From positions 186,001-250,000 of the forward strand of contig NZ_CP071606.1 in the NCBI RefSeq assembly GCF_017357225.1: a stretch of 64,000 nt of DNA, in the 5' to 3' direction. This document shows, one piece after another, positions 9,091 through 18,842 of this stretch. Position numbers and translations under genes: made by a program. Each line of letters opens with the position of its first letter. Position 1 is the stretch's first letter. The DNA is from Rhizobium binae. GTDB taxonomy: Bacteria; Pseudomonadota; Alphaproteobacteria; Rhizobiales; Rhizobiaceae. Under the pieces are notes generated by a model. That model did no database searches. It worked only from the letters and a program-made list of their open reading frames with translations, and was not told where the DNA came from.

Positions 9091-10256
9091 GCGCTTTCCG
9101 TCAACGTCTCGGCACCTTTGCTCTCGTGCTTCCGCTCGCCTTGTTTCTGAGTGTCTTCTTTATCTGGCCGCTCCTGACTGTGCTCGGTCAAGCGGTGTCG
9201 GATCCGGTCGTGAGCCAAAACCTGCCGCTCACAACAGCCGCTATTTCCAGCTGGGACCGTATCTCCGCGCCTTCGGACACCATTCACACTGCGCTTGTCG
9301 ATGATCTGAAATCGATCAAGGACGACCAAAACCTAGGCGAGGTAGTGAGACGGTTGAACAGTGCCCAGCCAGGCTTCCGCACTCTGATGAGGAAGACCAT
9401 AACGGCTGTGAGAGATGGCACGCCGCCGTTCGTCCTTGAAGAGGTCGATCCACGATGGAACGACATAGCGTTTTGGCGGGCAATCGCCGAAGCCATCAGC
9501 CCCTATACCGATCGCAATCTTCTTGCTGCCATCGATCTTCAACATGATGCCGCAGGGGCGATCGTGGCCATGCCGGCCGAGGAGTCGGCCAATCGGGCAA
9601 TTCTCCTGAGAACCTTCGCTGTGGCTGCTGTCGTGACCTTGGCGACTTGCGTCATCGGGTTGCCATACGCGATGCTGGCGGCGGCCTCGAACGGCTGGCG
9701 ACGCCAGCTTCTCCTGGCCGCAGTGCTTCTGCCGCTGTGGACGTCGCTTCTGGTGCGCACCGCAGCCTGGTATATTCTTCTTCAGGATAAAGGCCTCATC
9801 AACTCGGTGCTGATGTCGCTCGGCCTCGTCAGCGGTCCCTTGCCGCTGCTCTTCAACAGGACAGGTGTCATCATCGCCATGACGCATGTGTTGCTGCCTT
9901 TCATGGTCCTGCCGATCTACAGCGTTCTCATCGCCATCCCGCGAAACCTCATGCCGGCGGCCGCTTCCCTCGGTGCAAGGCCGATCAGAGCCTTCCTGCA
10001 TATTCTGCTGCCTTTGACGCTACGAGGTATCGCCTCCGGCGGCCTGCTCGTTTTCATGGCGGCGCTCGGCTACTACATCACGCCCGCGCTTATCGGCGGG
10101 CCGAAGGACCAGATGATCAGTTCGGTCATTGCCTTCTACGCCACAGGCTCCGCCAATTGGGGCATGGCGGGGGCACTGGGCATTGTGCTGCTCGCCGTCA
10201 CGATCGTGCTTTACGGCATCTATGGGCGGCTTTCCATGAAGACGACAAGGGCATGA
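9087..10256 (+). CDS. ABC transporter permease (PotB-like) with large loop
   Basis: 389-residue inner-membrane permease. TM1 is at about residues 12-34. Then comes an unusually long non-membrane insertion of roughly 125 residues before the remaining five TM segments, a feature of some rhizobial PotB-type permeases. The EAA-like loop AAASLGARPIRAFLHILLP contacts the ATPase. The start at 9087 (MSAFRQ) overlaps the ATPase stop and is preferred over an in-frame ATG inside that gene at 9024. Confidence 0.87.
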   Translation: MSAFRQRLGTFALVLPLALFLSVFFIWPLLTVLGQAVSDPVVSQNLPLTTAAISSWDRISAPSDTIHTALVDDLKSIKDDQNLGEVVRRLNSAQPGFRTLMRKTITAVRDGTPPFVLEEVDPRWNDIAFWRAIAEAISPYTDRNLLAAIDLQHDAAGAIVAMPAEESANRAILLRTFAVAAVVTLATCVIGLPYAMLAAASNGWRRQLLLAAVLLPLWTSLLVRTAAWYILLQDKGLINSVLMSLGLVSGPLPLLFNRTGVIIAMTHVLLPFMVLPIYSVLIAIPRNLMPAAASLGARPIRAFLHILLPLTLRGIASGGLLVFMAALGYYITPALIGGPKDQMISSVIAFYATGSANWGMAGALGIVLLAVTIVLYGIYGRLSMKTTRA

Positions 10257-10257
10257 G

Positions 10258-11043
10258 ATGATGGCGCGGCTATTCAAATTCGCGTTCGGCGCGGCAGCGG
10301 TCGTTTTTCTGCTGGCTCCCCTTTTGGCGATCCTTCCGATCGCATTTACCTCCAGCAGCTTCCTAGCCTATCCCATTCCGGCCTTCTCGACCCGCTGGTT
10401 TGCAGAGCTTGCAAATACCGAGGCCTGGCGGCGATCCATTGTCAACAGCTTGCTGATCGGCACGGGAACCACCCTGCTGTCGACGGTGCTCGGCATGTTG
10501 GCGGCGCTCGCATTGCGCAGGCGCATCGTCTTCGGTTCGGCATTGCGAACGATCTTCCTCCTGCCCATGGTCGTTCCGGCAGTCGTACTCGGCGTCGGCC
10601 TGCAGATCCTGTTTGCCCGGCTCGGATTTGCGCACACTTTTGCAGCCGTCATCGTGGCGCACACCGTTGTCGCCGTGCCCTTTGTGCTGGTCAGCATCAC
10701 CGCATCGCTCGAAGGTATCGACTATCGGGTCGAGCGCGCGGCGGCGAGCCTGGGCGCTTCGCCCCGGCGGGTTTTCTGGAAAATAACGCTTCCGCTCGCT
10801 GTGCCGGGGGTGCTGTCGGGCGCAGTGCTTGCCTTTGCCACATCGCTGGACGAGGTCGTGCTGACCCTTTTTGTTGCCGGACCGAACCAGCTGACACTCG
10901 CGCGTCAGATGTTCTCCTCGATCCGCGAAAACATCAGCCCGGCAATCGTCGCTGCCGCATTCCTGTTCATCGTGGGAACGGTCCTTCTTGGCGGCATGCT
11001 GGCGGCCCTACACAGGCGGGCCCGTCTGGTGACCGCAGGCTGA
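10258..11043 (+). CDS. ABC transporter permease (PotC-like)
   Basis: 261 residues with six predicted TM segments and the EAA loop ERAAASLGASPRRVFWKITLP. Second half of the heterodimeric channel. It starts one base after the previous stop. An imperfect hairpin (TGAGATC at 11041-11047, GATCTCA at 11066-11072) overlaps its stop codon. Confidence 0.9.
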   Translation: MMARLFKFAFGAAAVVFLLAPLLAILPIAFTSSSFLAYPIPAFSTRWFAELANTEAWRRSIVNSLLIGTGTTLLSTVLGMLAALALRRRIVFGSALRTIFLLPMVVPAVVLGVGLQILFARLGFAHTFAAVIVAHTVVAVPFVLVSITASLEGIDYRVERAAASLGASPRRVFWKITLPLAVPGVLSGAVLAFATSLDEVVLTLFVAGPNQLTLARQMFSSIRENISPAIVAAAFLFIVGTVLLGGMLAALHRRARLVTAG

Positions 11044-11140
11044 GATCTCGATCGCCTTCGGGGACGATCTCAAACTGCGGAATGGCAGATAACGCTACCA
11101 AGGCAAAAACACGTAAGCAAATGAACATCAGGAGGATATC

Positions 11141-12369
11141 GTGAGCGCCACCTTGCTTACCGACCGGAAGAATGCCGCGATTTCGCGCGGTGTCGGCATG
11201 ACCACCCAGATCTATGCGGACCGCGCAGAGAATGCCGAAATCTGCGACAAGGAGGGCCGCCGCTATATCGATTTCGCCACCGGCATCGCCGTGCTCAACA
11301 CCGGTCACCGCCATCCCAGGGTTATCGCAGCCGTCAAGGAGCAACTCGACCACTTTACCCACACCTGCCATCAGGTCGTGCCCTACGAGAACTACGTCAG
11401 CCTCGGTTGAACGCGCTGTTGCCCGACAATTTCCAGAAGAAGACGCTCTTCGTCACCACTGGCGCCGAGGCGGTCGAGAATGCCGTCAAGATTGCCCGCG
11501 CCGCCACCGGCCGCTCGGCCGTCATCGCCTTCAGCGGCGGTTTCCATGGCCGCACCTTCATGGGCATGGCGCTAACCGGCAAGGTCGTGCCTTATAAGAT
11601 CGGCTTCGGCGCGATGGCCGGCGACGTGTTCCATGTTCCTTTCCCGGTCGAACTTCACGGCGTCTCCGTCGACCAATCGCTTGCAGCGCTGAAGAAACTC
11701 TTCGCCGCCGATGTCGATCCGCAGCGCGTCGCCGCCATTATCCTCGAGCCGGTGCAGGGCGAAGGCGGCTTCTATCCGGCGCCCGTAGCCTTCATGAAAG
11801 CACTGCGCGAACTCTGCGACCAGCACGGCATCCTCTTGATCGCTGACGAGGTGCAGACCGGTTTTGCCCGCACCGGCCGGATGTTCGCGATGGATCATCA
11901 CGAGGTGGCCGCCGACCTGACGACGATGGCGAAAAGCCTTGCCGGCGGCTTCCCGCTCGCCGCAGTCACCGGCCGCTCCGAAGTCATGGACGCGCCAGGA
12001 CCGGGCGGGCTCGGCGGCACATACGGCGGCAATCCGCTCGGCATCGCAGCCGCCCATGCCGTCCTCGACGTCATCGCGGACGAAGACCTCTGCAGTCGCG
12101 CCAACCAGCTCGGCGGACGGCTGAAGCAGCGGCTTGAATCCTTGCGTGAAAAGGTGCCGGAGACTGCCGATATTCGCGGACCCGGCTTCATGAACGCCGT
12201 CGAATTCAATGACCGGACGACGGGATTGCCGAGTGCTGACTTCGCCAACAAGGTGCGGCTCACAGCGCTCGACAAGGGGCTGATCCTGCTCACCATTCAG
12301 GACGAGGTCTTTGGCGAGGCGCTCGACATTCTCGAGACGTCAATGCTGGAAGCGAGCACGGGCAAGTGA
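11141..12369 (+). pseudogene. gabT: 4-aminobutyrate aminotransferase gene, broken by a frameshift and an internal deletion
   Basis: GabT converts GABA plus 2-oxoglutarate to succinate semialdehyde plus glutamate, using PLP. Here a GTG start (11141, AGGAGGA upstream) gives 89 GabT-like residues ending PYENYVSLG-stop at 11410. The rest continues in another frame from 11407 (NALLPDNFQKKTLFVTTGAEAVENA...). The junction is explained by a 7-bp loss in the usual YVxLAERLNAL segment. Near 12290 the protein reads LILLT-IQDEVF, lacking about 14-15 residues that in GabT hold the substrate-carboxylate-binding Arg (R398 of the E. coli enzyme). The catalytic-Lys region (MAKSLAGGFPL) remains. Two independent lesions make it non-functional. 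Confidence 0.85.
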
Positions 12370-12409
12370 CCGCATCGGAACCGCACTCAATTCCCAATGA
12401 GGATATGAC

Positions 12410-13891
12410 ATGGCTTTCACCACTGCACTGACAAAGCACGTTCCTTTCTCTTCGCCGTTCCTGCGCGCCGCCGGCTATATCAACGGCGTCTGGACCTCAG
12501 GCAATGCCACTGGGACTTTCGACGTGCTCAACCCGGCAACCGGCGAACTGCTTGCTTCGCTGCCCGACATGGGGGCAACCGAGACGCGGGCGGCGATCGA
12601 TGCGGCCCATGCCGCCCAGCCGGCCTGGGCTGCCCGCCCGGCCAAGGAGCGCAGCGCCCTCCTGCGCAAATGGTTCGACCTGATGGTCGCCAATGCCGAC
12701 GAACTCGCCGCGATCCTGACCGCCGAAATGGGCAAGCCCTTCCCCGAAGCGCGCGGAGAGATCCTGTATGCCGCGTCCTATGTCGAATGGTATGCGGAAG
12801 AGGCCAAGCGCATTTACGGCGAGACGATCCCGGCACCTTCCGATGACAAGCGGATGATCGTCATCAAGCAGCCGGTCGGCGTCGTCGGCACGATCACGCC
12901 GTGGAATTTCCCGGCGGCTATGATTGCCCGCAAGATCGCGCCGGCGCTGGCCGTCGGCTGCACGGTCGTGTCGAAGCCCGCCGAACAGACGCCGCTGACG
13001 GCAATCGCGCTCGCCGTGCTCGCCGAGCAGGCCGGTATTCCGGCCGGCGTCTTCAATCTCATCGTCGGTATCGACGGACCGGCAATCGGCCGCGAGCTCT
13101 GCGGCAACAACAAGGTGCGCAAGATAAGCTTCACCGGTTCGACGGAAGTCGGCCGTATCCTGATGCGGCAGTGCGCCGACCAGATCAAGAAGGTCAGCCT
13201 GGAGCTCGGCGGCAACGCGCCCTTCATCGTCTTCGACGATGCCGATCTCGACGCCGCCGTCGAAGGCGCGATCGCTTCGAAATACCGCAATGCCGGCCAG
13301 ACCTGCGTTTGCGCCAACCGCCTCTACATCCAGTCGGGCGTCTATGACGCCTTTGCGGCCAAGCTTGCCGCCAGGGTCGCCGCAATGCCGGTCGGCGACG
13401 GCTTCACGGCGGGTGTCGAGATCGGGCCGCTGATCGACGAACAGGGCCTTGCCAAGGTGGAAGATCATGTCGGCGACGCGCTTGCCAAAGGCGCCAAGGT
13501 GCTGACCGGCGGCAAGCGCATCGACGGTGCCGGCACCTTCTTTGCGCCGACGGTGCTGACCGGCGTGACCCGCGGCATGACGGTGGCGCGCGAGGAAACC
13601 TTCGGACCGGTGGCGCCGCTCTTCCGCTTCGAGACCGCCGAGGATGTCATCGCTGAGGCCAATGACACGGAATTCGGTCTTGCCGCCTATTTCTACGCCG
13701 GCGACCTGAAGAAGGTCTGGCGGGTGGCGGAAGCGCTGGAATACGGCATGGTCGGCATCAATACCGGCCTGATGTCGTCAGAGACGGCGCCGTTCGGCGG
13801 CATCAAGCAATCCGGACTCGGCCGCGAGGGCTCGCGCCACGGCGCCGACGATTATCTCGAGATGAAATATCTCTGCATCGGCGGCGTCTGA
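12410..13891 (+). CDS. gabD: Succinate-semialdehyde dehydrogenase (NAD(P)+)
   Basis: 493-residue aldehyde dehydrogenase. It oxidises succinate semialdehyde to succinate, the second step of GABA degradation. ALDH landmarks: TPWNFPAAM near residue 163, FTGSTEVGR near 242, catalytic Glu in SLELGGNAP near 265, catalytic Cys in GQTCVCANR near 299 and EETFGPV near 394. The strong match to GabD and its position 40 bp after a gabT relic support the name. Unlike gabT it is intact. Confidence 0.92.
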   Translation: MAFTTALTKHVPFSSPFLRAAGYINGVWTSGNATGTFDVLNPATGELLASLPDMGATETRAAIDAAHAAQPAWAARPAKERSALLRKWFDLMVANADELAAILTAEMGKPFPEARGEILYAASYVEWYAEEAKRIYGETIPAPSDDKRMIVIKQPVGVVGTITPWNFPAAMIARKIAPALAVGCTVVSKPAEQTPLTAIALAVLAEQAGIPAGVFNLIVGIDGPAIGRELCGNNKVRKISFTGSTEVGRILMRQCADQIKKVSLELGGNAPFIVFDDADLDAAVEGAIASKYRNAGQTCVCANRLYIQSGVYDAFAAKLAARVAAMPVGDGFTAGVEIGPLIDEQGLAKVEDHVGDALAKGAKVLTGGKRIDGAGTFFAPTVLTGVTRGMTVAREETFGPVAPLFRFETAEDVIAEANDTEFGLAAYFYAGDLKKVWRVAEALEYGMVGINTGLMSSETAPFGGIKQSGLGREGSRHGADDYLEMKYLCIGGV

Positions 13892-14136
13892 TCGGGGGCG
13901 TGTTTGTTGGGCCCCCCATGACGCGCTGAGCCGGCTGATTAAGGCACGTATACCGCACATCTCACTCCGCTTTCTGCTCGCCGTTGTGCCAATCGCGCCC
14001 GCCCGATGATGGCGGGCTGATGTCGGCTATTCACTTCCGAGTGGTGACGTGAGGACACCACCGAATGGGAGATAAAACGCCTGCACAAATCCAGACGAAC
14101 GGGGCAACATTCAACGGCATCACTGGGAGGAAAGCA

Positions 14137-14517
14137 ATGTCTGACACTGACGATCATGCTGCCATTTCGGCCTGTATCGCCACTTATCTGGACGGTTTGT
14201 ACGAAGGGGACGCTGACAAGATCGCGTCGGTCTTTCAACCGACCAGCGAGCTGACGTACGAAGAGCTTGGCGCCGTCCGTATCATTCCGCGCGACGAATG
14301 GCTGCAAGCCGTCAGGGATCGCCAGTCTCCTCTTGCTCAGCGATTGCCGCGTCATGATCAGGTGCTGCAAATGGACCAGTCGGCGCCCGGAACGGCGTTC
14401 GTCAAACTGAAGTGCGCCGTTCCGCCACGTTACTTCACTGACTATCTGTCGTTGCTGAAAATAGAGGGGCAATGGCAGATCGTTCAGAAGGTTTATGCCA
14501 TAGAAGGAGGAACATGA
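14137..14517 (+). CDS. Nuclear transport factor 2 / lumazine-binding-like family protein
   Basis: 126 residues with the look of a small cone-shaped NTF2-like fold: an N-terminal helix IAATYLDGLYEGDADKIASVF-like, then strands ending in LLKIEGQWQIVQKVYA. The start at 14137 has GGGAGGAAAG just upstream; an in-frame ATG at 14065 lacks a site. Families of this kind include dehydratases and small-molecule binders. Function here is unknown. It is followed after 168 bp by an aminotransferase in the same direction. Confidence 0.7.
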   Translation: MSDTDDHAAISACIATYLDGLYEGDADKIASVFQPTSELTYEELGAVRIIPRDEWLQAVRDRQSPLAQRLPRHDQVLQMDQSAPGTAFVKLKCAVPPRYFTDYLSLLKIEGQWQIVQKVYAIEGGT

Positions 14518-14685
14518 TGCCCTGTCATGACTCGGCCGATAATGCAGGCTGACGCTGCTTCCGTCCGTGACGGAGCCAGCCTCAGCGAAGGCGGCTCTAC
14601 ATCTCGCAAAAACCAAATACAGCCTCGCAAGCCGCAGGCCTGGCGAGAACGTGCGCACTATACCTTATTCCGTCGGAGACCTCAC

Positions 14686-16056
14686 ATGTCCAATTTCACC
14701 CGCGCGCTCCATGCTGGCGACATCGCCTTTCATCTCCACAGCTACACCAACGCCAGAGCGCATGAGGAAGCTGGCCCGCTGGCCATCGAGCGCGGCGAGG
14801 GGGTGTTCGTCTACGACACTGATGGGCGCCGCTACATCGAAGCGATGGCGGGGCTCTGGAGCGTCGCGCTCGGCTTCGACGAGCCTCGGCTCGTCGAGGC
14901 AGCGATCGAGCAGATGCGCAAGCTGCCCTTCTATCACACCTTCACCCACAAGACGCATCAGCCAGCCATCGAGCTTGCCGAGAAGCTCATCTCGCTGGCA
15001 CCGGTACCGATGAGCAAGGTCCATTTCACCAATTCCGGATCGGAAGCCAACGACACCGTGGTGAAGATGGTGCGCTACTACAACAACGCCCGCGACCTGC
15101 CGCGAAAGAAAAAAATCATATCCCGTATCGGCGCTTATCACGGCGTCACCGTGGCCGCCGCAAGCCTGACCGGCCTGCCGAACAACCATCGCGCTTTCGA
15201 CCTGCCATTGCCGAACATCCTCCATACGCTCTGCCCGCATTACTATCGGTTTGCGGAAGCAGGAGAAACGGAAACCGCCTTTATTGATCGGCTTGCCCGA
15301 GAGTTCGAAGCCCTGATCGAACGCGAAGGACCAGACACAGTGGCCGCATTTATCGGCGAGCCAGTCATGGCGGCGGGTGGAGTGATCGTTCCGCCGACCG
15401 GTTACTGGAGCAGAATCCAGGAGATCTGCCGAAGATACGATATCCTCCTGGTGGCCGATGAGGTCGTCTGCGGGTTCGGGCGAACCGGCTCCATGTTCGG
15501 CTGTACCACGTTTGGCATCGAACCGGACATTATGGTGCTTTCCAAGCAACTGTCGTCGTCCTATCAGCCGCTTGCCGCCGTGCTCATCAATGACAAGGTC
15601 TATCAGCAGGTAGCCAGCCAAAGTGCTGCTATCGGCACGTTCGGACACGGTTTCACAGCGAGCGGCCATCCCGTGGCAACGGCGGTGGCACTTGAAAATA
15701 TCAGGCTGATCGAAGAACGCGGTCTGGTGGAGAATGCAAAGAGGATGGGGAAGCGGCTGCTCTCGGGCCTCTCGCGCTATGCCGATCACTCCCTCGTTGG
15801 TGAAATCCGCGGGATCGGCTTTATTGCGGCGGTCGAACTCGTGGCGGACAAGTCAACGAAGGCGCGCTTCGATCCCGCCGGCCGCGTCGGAGCATATTTC
15901 AACGCCTGCTGCCAGTCTCATGGGATGATTGTCCGCAACATCGGCGACAGCATCGCTTTTTGTCCGCCGTTGATCGCAAAGGAGGGCCATGTTGATCAAA
16001 TTCTCGATTGCTTTAGCAAGGCGCTGGAAGACACGGATCGGTGGACGCGCAGTTAA
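14686..16056 (+). CDS. Class III PLP aminotransferase (omega-amino acid / GABA:pyruvate type)
   Basis: 456-residue cytosolic PLP enzyme. SGSEANDTVVK holds the cofactor-phosphate site, ADEVVCGFGRTG holds the PLP-ring Asp, and the Schiff-base Lys is in VLSKQLSSSYQP near residue 287. The subgroup acts on omega-amines, beta-alanine, GABA, taurine or putrescine, often with pyruvate as acceptor. The ATG at 14686 follows CGGAGA; the longer open frame upstream lacks conserved sequence. Because the neighbouring gabT is broken, this enzyme may supply the transamination step. Exact substrate unknown. Confidence 0.85.
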   Translation: MSNFTRALHAGDIAFHLHSYTNARAHEEAGPLAIERGEGVFVYDTDGRRYIEAMAGLWSVALGFDEPRLVEAAIEQMRKLPFYHTFTHKTHQPAIELAEKLISLAPVPMSKVHFTNSGSEANDTVVKMVRYYNNARDLPRKKKIISRIGAYHGVTVAAASLTGLPNNHRAFDLPLPNILHTLCPHYYRFAEAGETETAFIDRLAREFEALIEREGPDTVAAFIGEPVMAAGGVIVPPTGYWSRIQEICRRYDILLVADEVVCGFGRTGSMFGCTTFGIEPDIMVLSKQLSSSYQPLAAVLINDKVYQQVASQSAAIGTFGHGFTASGHPVATAVALENIRLIEERGLVENAKRMGKRLLSGLSRYADHSLVGEIRGIGFIAAVELVADKSTKARFDPAGRVGAYFNACCQSHGMIVRNIGDSIAFCPPLIAKEGHVDQILDCFSKALEDTDRWTRS

Positions 16057-16129
16057 GTCGGTTTGCGGGCCAGGACGAGGGATACCCCAAAAGGTCCCCA
16101 CCTCTCATACTCCCTTCCCACCCGCCAAG

Positions 16130-16970
16130 TCAGGAGTCCGAGGACGGATCGTCTTGATCATCGGCCTTGTCTAGCTGCTCGCGGATATACGCTTCGATGT
16201 AATCGAAGACCTCGACCGCGCCGGTATCGGTCTCGATCAGATCGATCGGGCGACGCCCACCGAGATGGACGTTCTCCTTACCGCCCACTTCAGGACTTCG
16301 CCTTCAGTGCTCAGCACCGGGCGTGCCATCTCCAGCATTTTCGCGAGGCGACGCGGTTTCGCATACCATGAATGCGGCTTGACGCTGGCCGCGTCGACGG
16401 CCGGGGACGACATCCGGCAATTGCGCCCCCCGCAGTTCATCCTTCGCAATATGTCGCCTCACCCAATGCGCCAGCTTCGCAAGCGACACGTTTGCCTCGT
16501 GTTCAAGATCTCCGCCGGCGCCGACCTTTCGTGTCGGGATCACCAGGCCGCGGACGATATGCGGGCAACGGGCCTGCAACATCTCCAGCGCCAGGGTGAG
16601 GCGCCTATCGTTGGTGACAAGCACCGACTGATCGACGTCGCCGCTGAGTCCCGTAATCGCCCACCACGATGGAGAGCCTGCCGTCGCAATGCGTCGTCAA
16701 GGCGTAATAGTATTGGGCCCGGGAAGACACTGAGTCCTCGCCCTAGCGCACTTTCGATGATCTTGGCCGTGAAATACTTGATCGCGCAGTTCGGATGTAG
16801 AGGTCGGCATCCGGTGTCGGCCGGTAGAGGATCGTCGGCAGGATTTGCGTTTCGAAAAGGCACAGAACGTCCAGCCATTTGAACGCGGTCTTGCGGTGGC
16901 AGCCATAATAGAGATTGTAGCCGTCGATATAGACGCGGGTTCGCAACGCCGGCACTCCTGCCTCCAAAAC
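16130..16970 (-). pseudogene. NYN-domain (PIN-like nuclease) gene relic, many frameshifts
   Basis: Reading the minus strand, segments of one NYN/LabA-type protein appear in changing frames: TRVYIDGYNLYYGCHRKTAFKWLD (16743-16967 frame; here divided, YIDGYNLYYG is the metal-site motif), then AIKYFTAKIIESA, then QYYYALTTHC and LSIVVGDYG, then VTNDRRLTLALEML with LAKLAHWVRRHI, then KPHSWYAKP. The last readable part, LGGRRPIDLIETDTGAVEVF to the stop at 16130-16132, resembles the C-terminal MbcA/ParS/Xre antitoxin (DUF2384) motif. At least five shifts are needed. The 5' end abuts the IS1182-type element, so the start codon is probably lost. Confidence 0.7.
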
Positions 16971-16973
16971 ATA

Positions 16974-17014
16974 AAAAAGCCGGCTTGCGCCGGCTTCAGA
17001 CTGCTGACAAACCC
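16974..17014. repeat. Left terminal inverted repeat of the IS1182-type element
   Basis: Begins with AAAAAGCCGGCTTGCGCC and ends GCTGACAAACCC; matched in inverted orientation at 18507-18547. Confidence 0.85.
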
Positions 17015-17049
17015 CTGGCGATGCCGGGGGTTTTGTGATTCATTGGGAC

Positions 17050-18420
17050 ATGTTGAAGAAACCCTCTGCCGAACAGACGGCGATCGAGATGGTGACGCTC
17101 GATAGCCTAGTGCCGAAGGATCACCTGCTTCGCAAGATTGATCAGGTGATCGACTTTTCCTTCATTCATGATCGTGTGGCTTTGCTTTACTGCCCGGACA
17201 ACGGCCGGCCAGCGCTTGATCCGACCTTGATGTTCAAGGCCTTGTTCATCGGTTATTTGTTCGGCATCCGCTCCGAGCGTCAGCTGGTGCGCGAGATCGA
17301 GGTCAACGTCGCCTATCGCTGGTTCCTGCGGTTGAAGCTGGCAGATGGCGTGTTCGACGCCTCGACGCTGAGCCAGAACCGGCGTCGGCGCTTCAGCGAC
17401 ACATCGGTGGCCCAGGATATCTTCGACCATATCGTCGAACAGGCGATCGCCCACAAGCTGGTAGACGGCACGGTGCTTTATACCGACTCGACGCATCTGA
17501 AGGCCAATGCCAACAAGGGCAAGTACGATCTTGCCATGATCGAGAAGTCGCGTGCCGACTATTGGGCCGATCTCGACCGGGCGATCGAGGCTGAGCGGGC
17601 GCTGCATGGGCAGAAGCCGTTGACGGAGAAGGAGCGCGAGCCGCAGGTGAAGCAGACCAAGGTCAGCCGTACCGACCCCCAGGCCGGCTACATGGTGCGC
17701 GACGGCAAGCCGAAGGGCTTCTTCTATCTCGATCACCGCACGGTGGACGGCAAGCTCGCCATCATCACCGACACGCATGTGACGCCGGCCAATGTGCATG
17801 ACAGTATCGTCTATCTCGATCGGCTGGACCGGCAGCGGCATCGCTTCGACTTCGATGTGAAGGCGGTCGGGCTCGATGCCGGCTATGCCACATCCGGCAT
17901 CGCCAAGGGTCTTGAAGATCGCACTATTCTCGGCGTCACCGGCTACCGCAATCCGACGCCGCCCAAGGCCGGCATGATGCGCAAGTCGAAATTCGACTAT
18001 GAGCCCGAGACAGACGGCTACCGCTGCCCCGAAGGTCAGCTCTTGACCTATGCCACCACCGACCGCAACGGCTACAAACACTACACATCCGATCCGGCCA
18101 TCTGCTGTTCCTGCCCGTTGCTGGCGTCGTGCACCAGCAACAGCAAGGCCGTCCGCACCATCACCCGTCATGTCTGGCAAGACGCCCGGGAGCGCACCGA
18201 CGCTCATCGCCTGACGCCCTGGGGCAAGGCGATCTACAAGCGCCGCAAGGAGACAGTCGAGCGCTCCTTCGCCGATGCCAAGCAGCTTCACGGGCACCGC
18301 TATGCGCGCTTTCGAAGTCTGACCCGCGTCGCTTGTCAGTGCCTGCTGGCCGCCGCAGCCCAAAACATCAAGAAGATCGCAATGGCGCTCACCAAAGCAC
18401 CCAAACCAGCCATGGCATGA
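17050..18420 (+). CDS. IS1182-family DDE transposase
   Basis: 456 residues. An N-terminal DUF772-type region (LDPTLMFKALFIGYLFGIRSE) is followed by a DDE catalytic core with the first Asp in LYTDSTHLKANANK near residue 147, AVGLDAGYAT with the second Asp, and the Glu near RRKETVERSFADAKQLHGHRYAR. The ATG at 17050 is 15 bp inside an upstream possible start; either is possible. No lesion is seen, so it may be active. Confidence 0.92.
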   Translation: MLKKPSAEQTAIEMVTLDSLVPKDHLLRKIDQVIDFSFIHDRVALLYCPDNGRPALDPTLMFKALFIGYLFGIRSERQLVREIEVNVAYRWFLRLKLADGVFDASTLSQNRRRRFSDTSVAQDIFDHIVEQAIAHKLVDGTVLYTDSTHLKANANKGKYDLAMIEKSRADYWADLDRAIEAERALHGQKPLTEKEREPQVKQTKVSRTDPQAGYMVRDGKPKGFFYLDHRTVDGKLAIITDTHVTPANVHDSIVYLDRLDRQRHRFDFDVKAVGLDAGYATSGIAKGLEDRTILGVTGYRNPTPPKAGMMRKSKFDYEPETDGYRCPEGQLLTYATTDRNGYKHYTSDPAICCSCPLLASCTSNSKAVRTITRHVWQDARERTDAHRLTPWGKAIYKRRKETVERSFADAKQLHGHRYARFRSLTRVACQCLLAAAAQNIKKIAMALTKAPKPAMA

Positions 18421-18506
18421 GGGCCACAGGCCGCCACCTCCGCTCCGCAGCCGCACCCAATTCGAAGCAGCCAACTCCAAAATAAAACCCGCCGAAAAAT
18501 ATCGAC

Positions 18507-18547
18507 GGGTTTGTCAGCTGTCTGAAGCCGGCTTGCGCCGGCTTTTT
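18507..18547. repeat. Right terminal inverted repeat of the IS1182-type element
   Basis: Inverted copy of 16974-17014. Reading outward it forms AAGCCGGC-TTGC-GCCGGCTT followed by T's, a good intrinsic-terminator shape. Confidence 0.85.
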
Positions 18548-18842
18548 ACCCCAACCGCACGGAGCCCATGTCTCTCAGGATGCTGGGTTAGTTGTTAGCT
18601 CACAACATCGTGTCGAATGGTTCTCTCGTCAACCGACATTGACGGCCACATTGCGCGTCGAAACCGGCGCTTTTGCGTGATTTGACCCAAACTAGGCACT
18701 TGTTGGCAGATCCGCAACGGAATCGCGGAGACCGCCGTCTCCGGACCTTGAAGCGTCCGTCTTCCGCCGGTTCGGGGCGACCGCATCGAAGGGCAAATCG
18801 GCACGGGGCCGGAGCCGCTTCGAGGTTGGAAAGGAAGAAACC

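Larger units (their letters stand above)
16974..18547 (+). mobile_element. Complete IS1182-family insertion sequence
   Basis: 1574-bp element bounded by 41-bp terminal inverted repeats (16974-17014 and 18507-18547) that differ at a handful of positions, around a single intact transposase gene. Each repeat holds a GCCGGC-loop-GCCGGC hairpin with an outward run of five T's. No target duplication is obvious at the chosen ends. It separates the NYN relic from a plasmid-type gene block. Confidence 0.88.

Noticed and set aside
17107..18480. 457-codon open frame on the minus strand across the IS1182 transposase
   Set aside because: Mirror of a high-GC gene; no recognisable motifs, and the plus-strand frame is a clear transposase.
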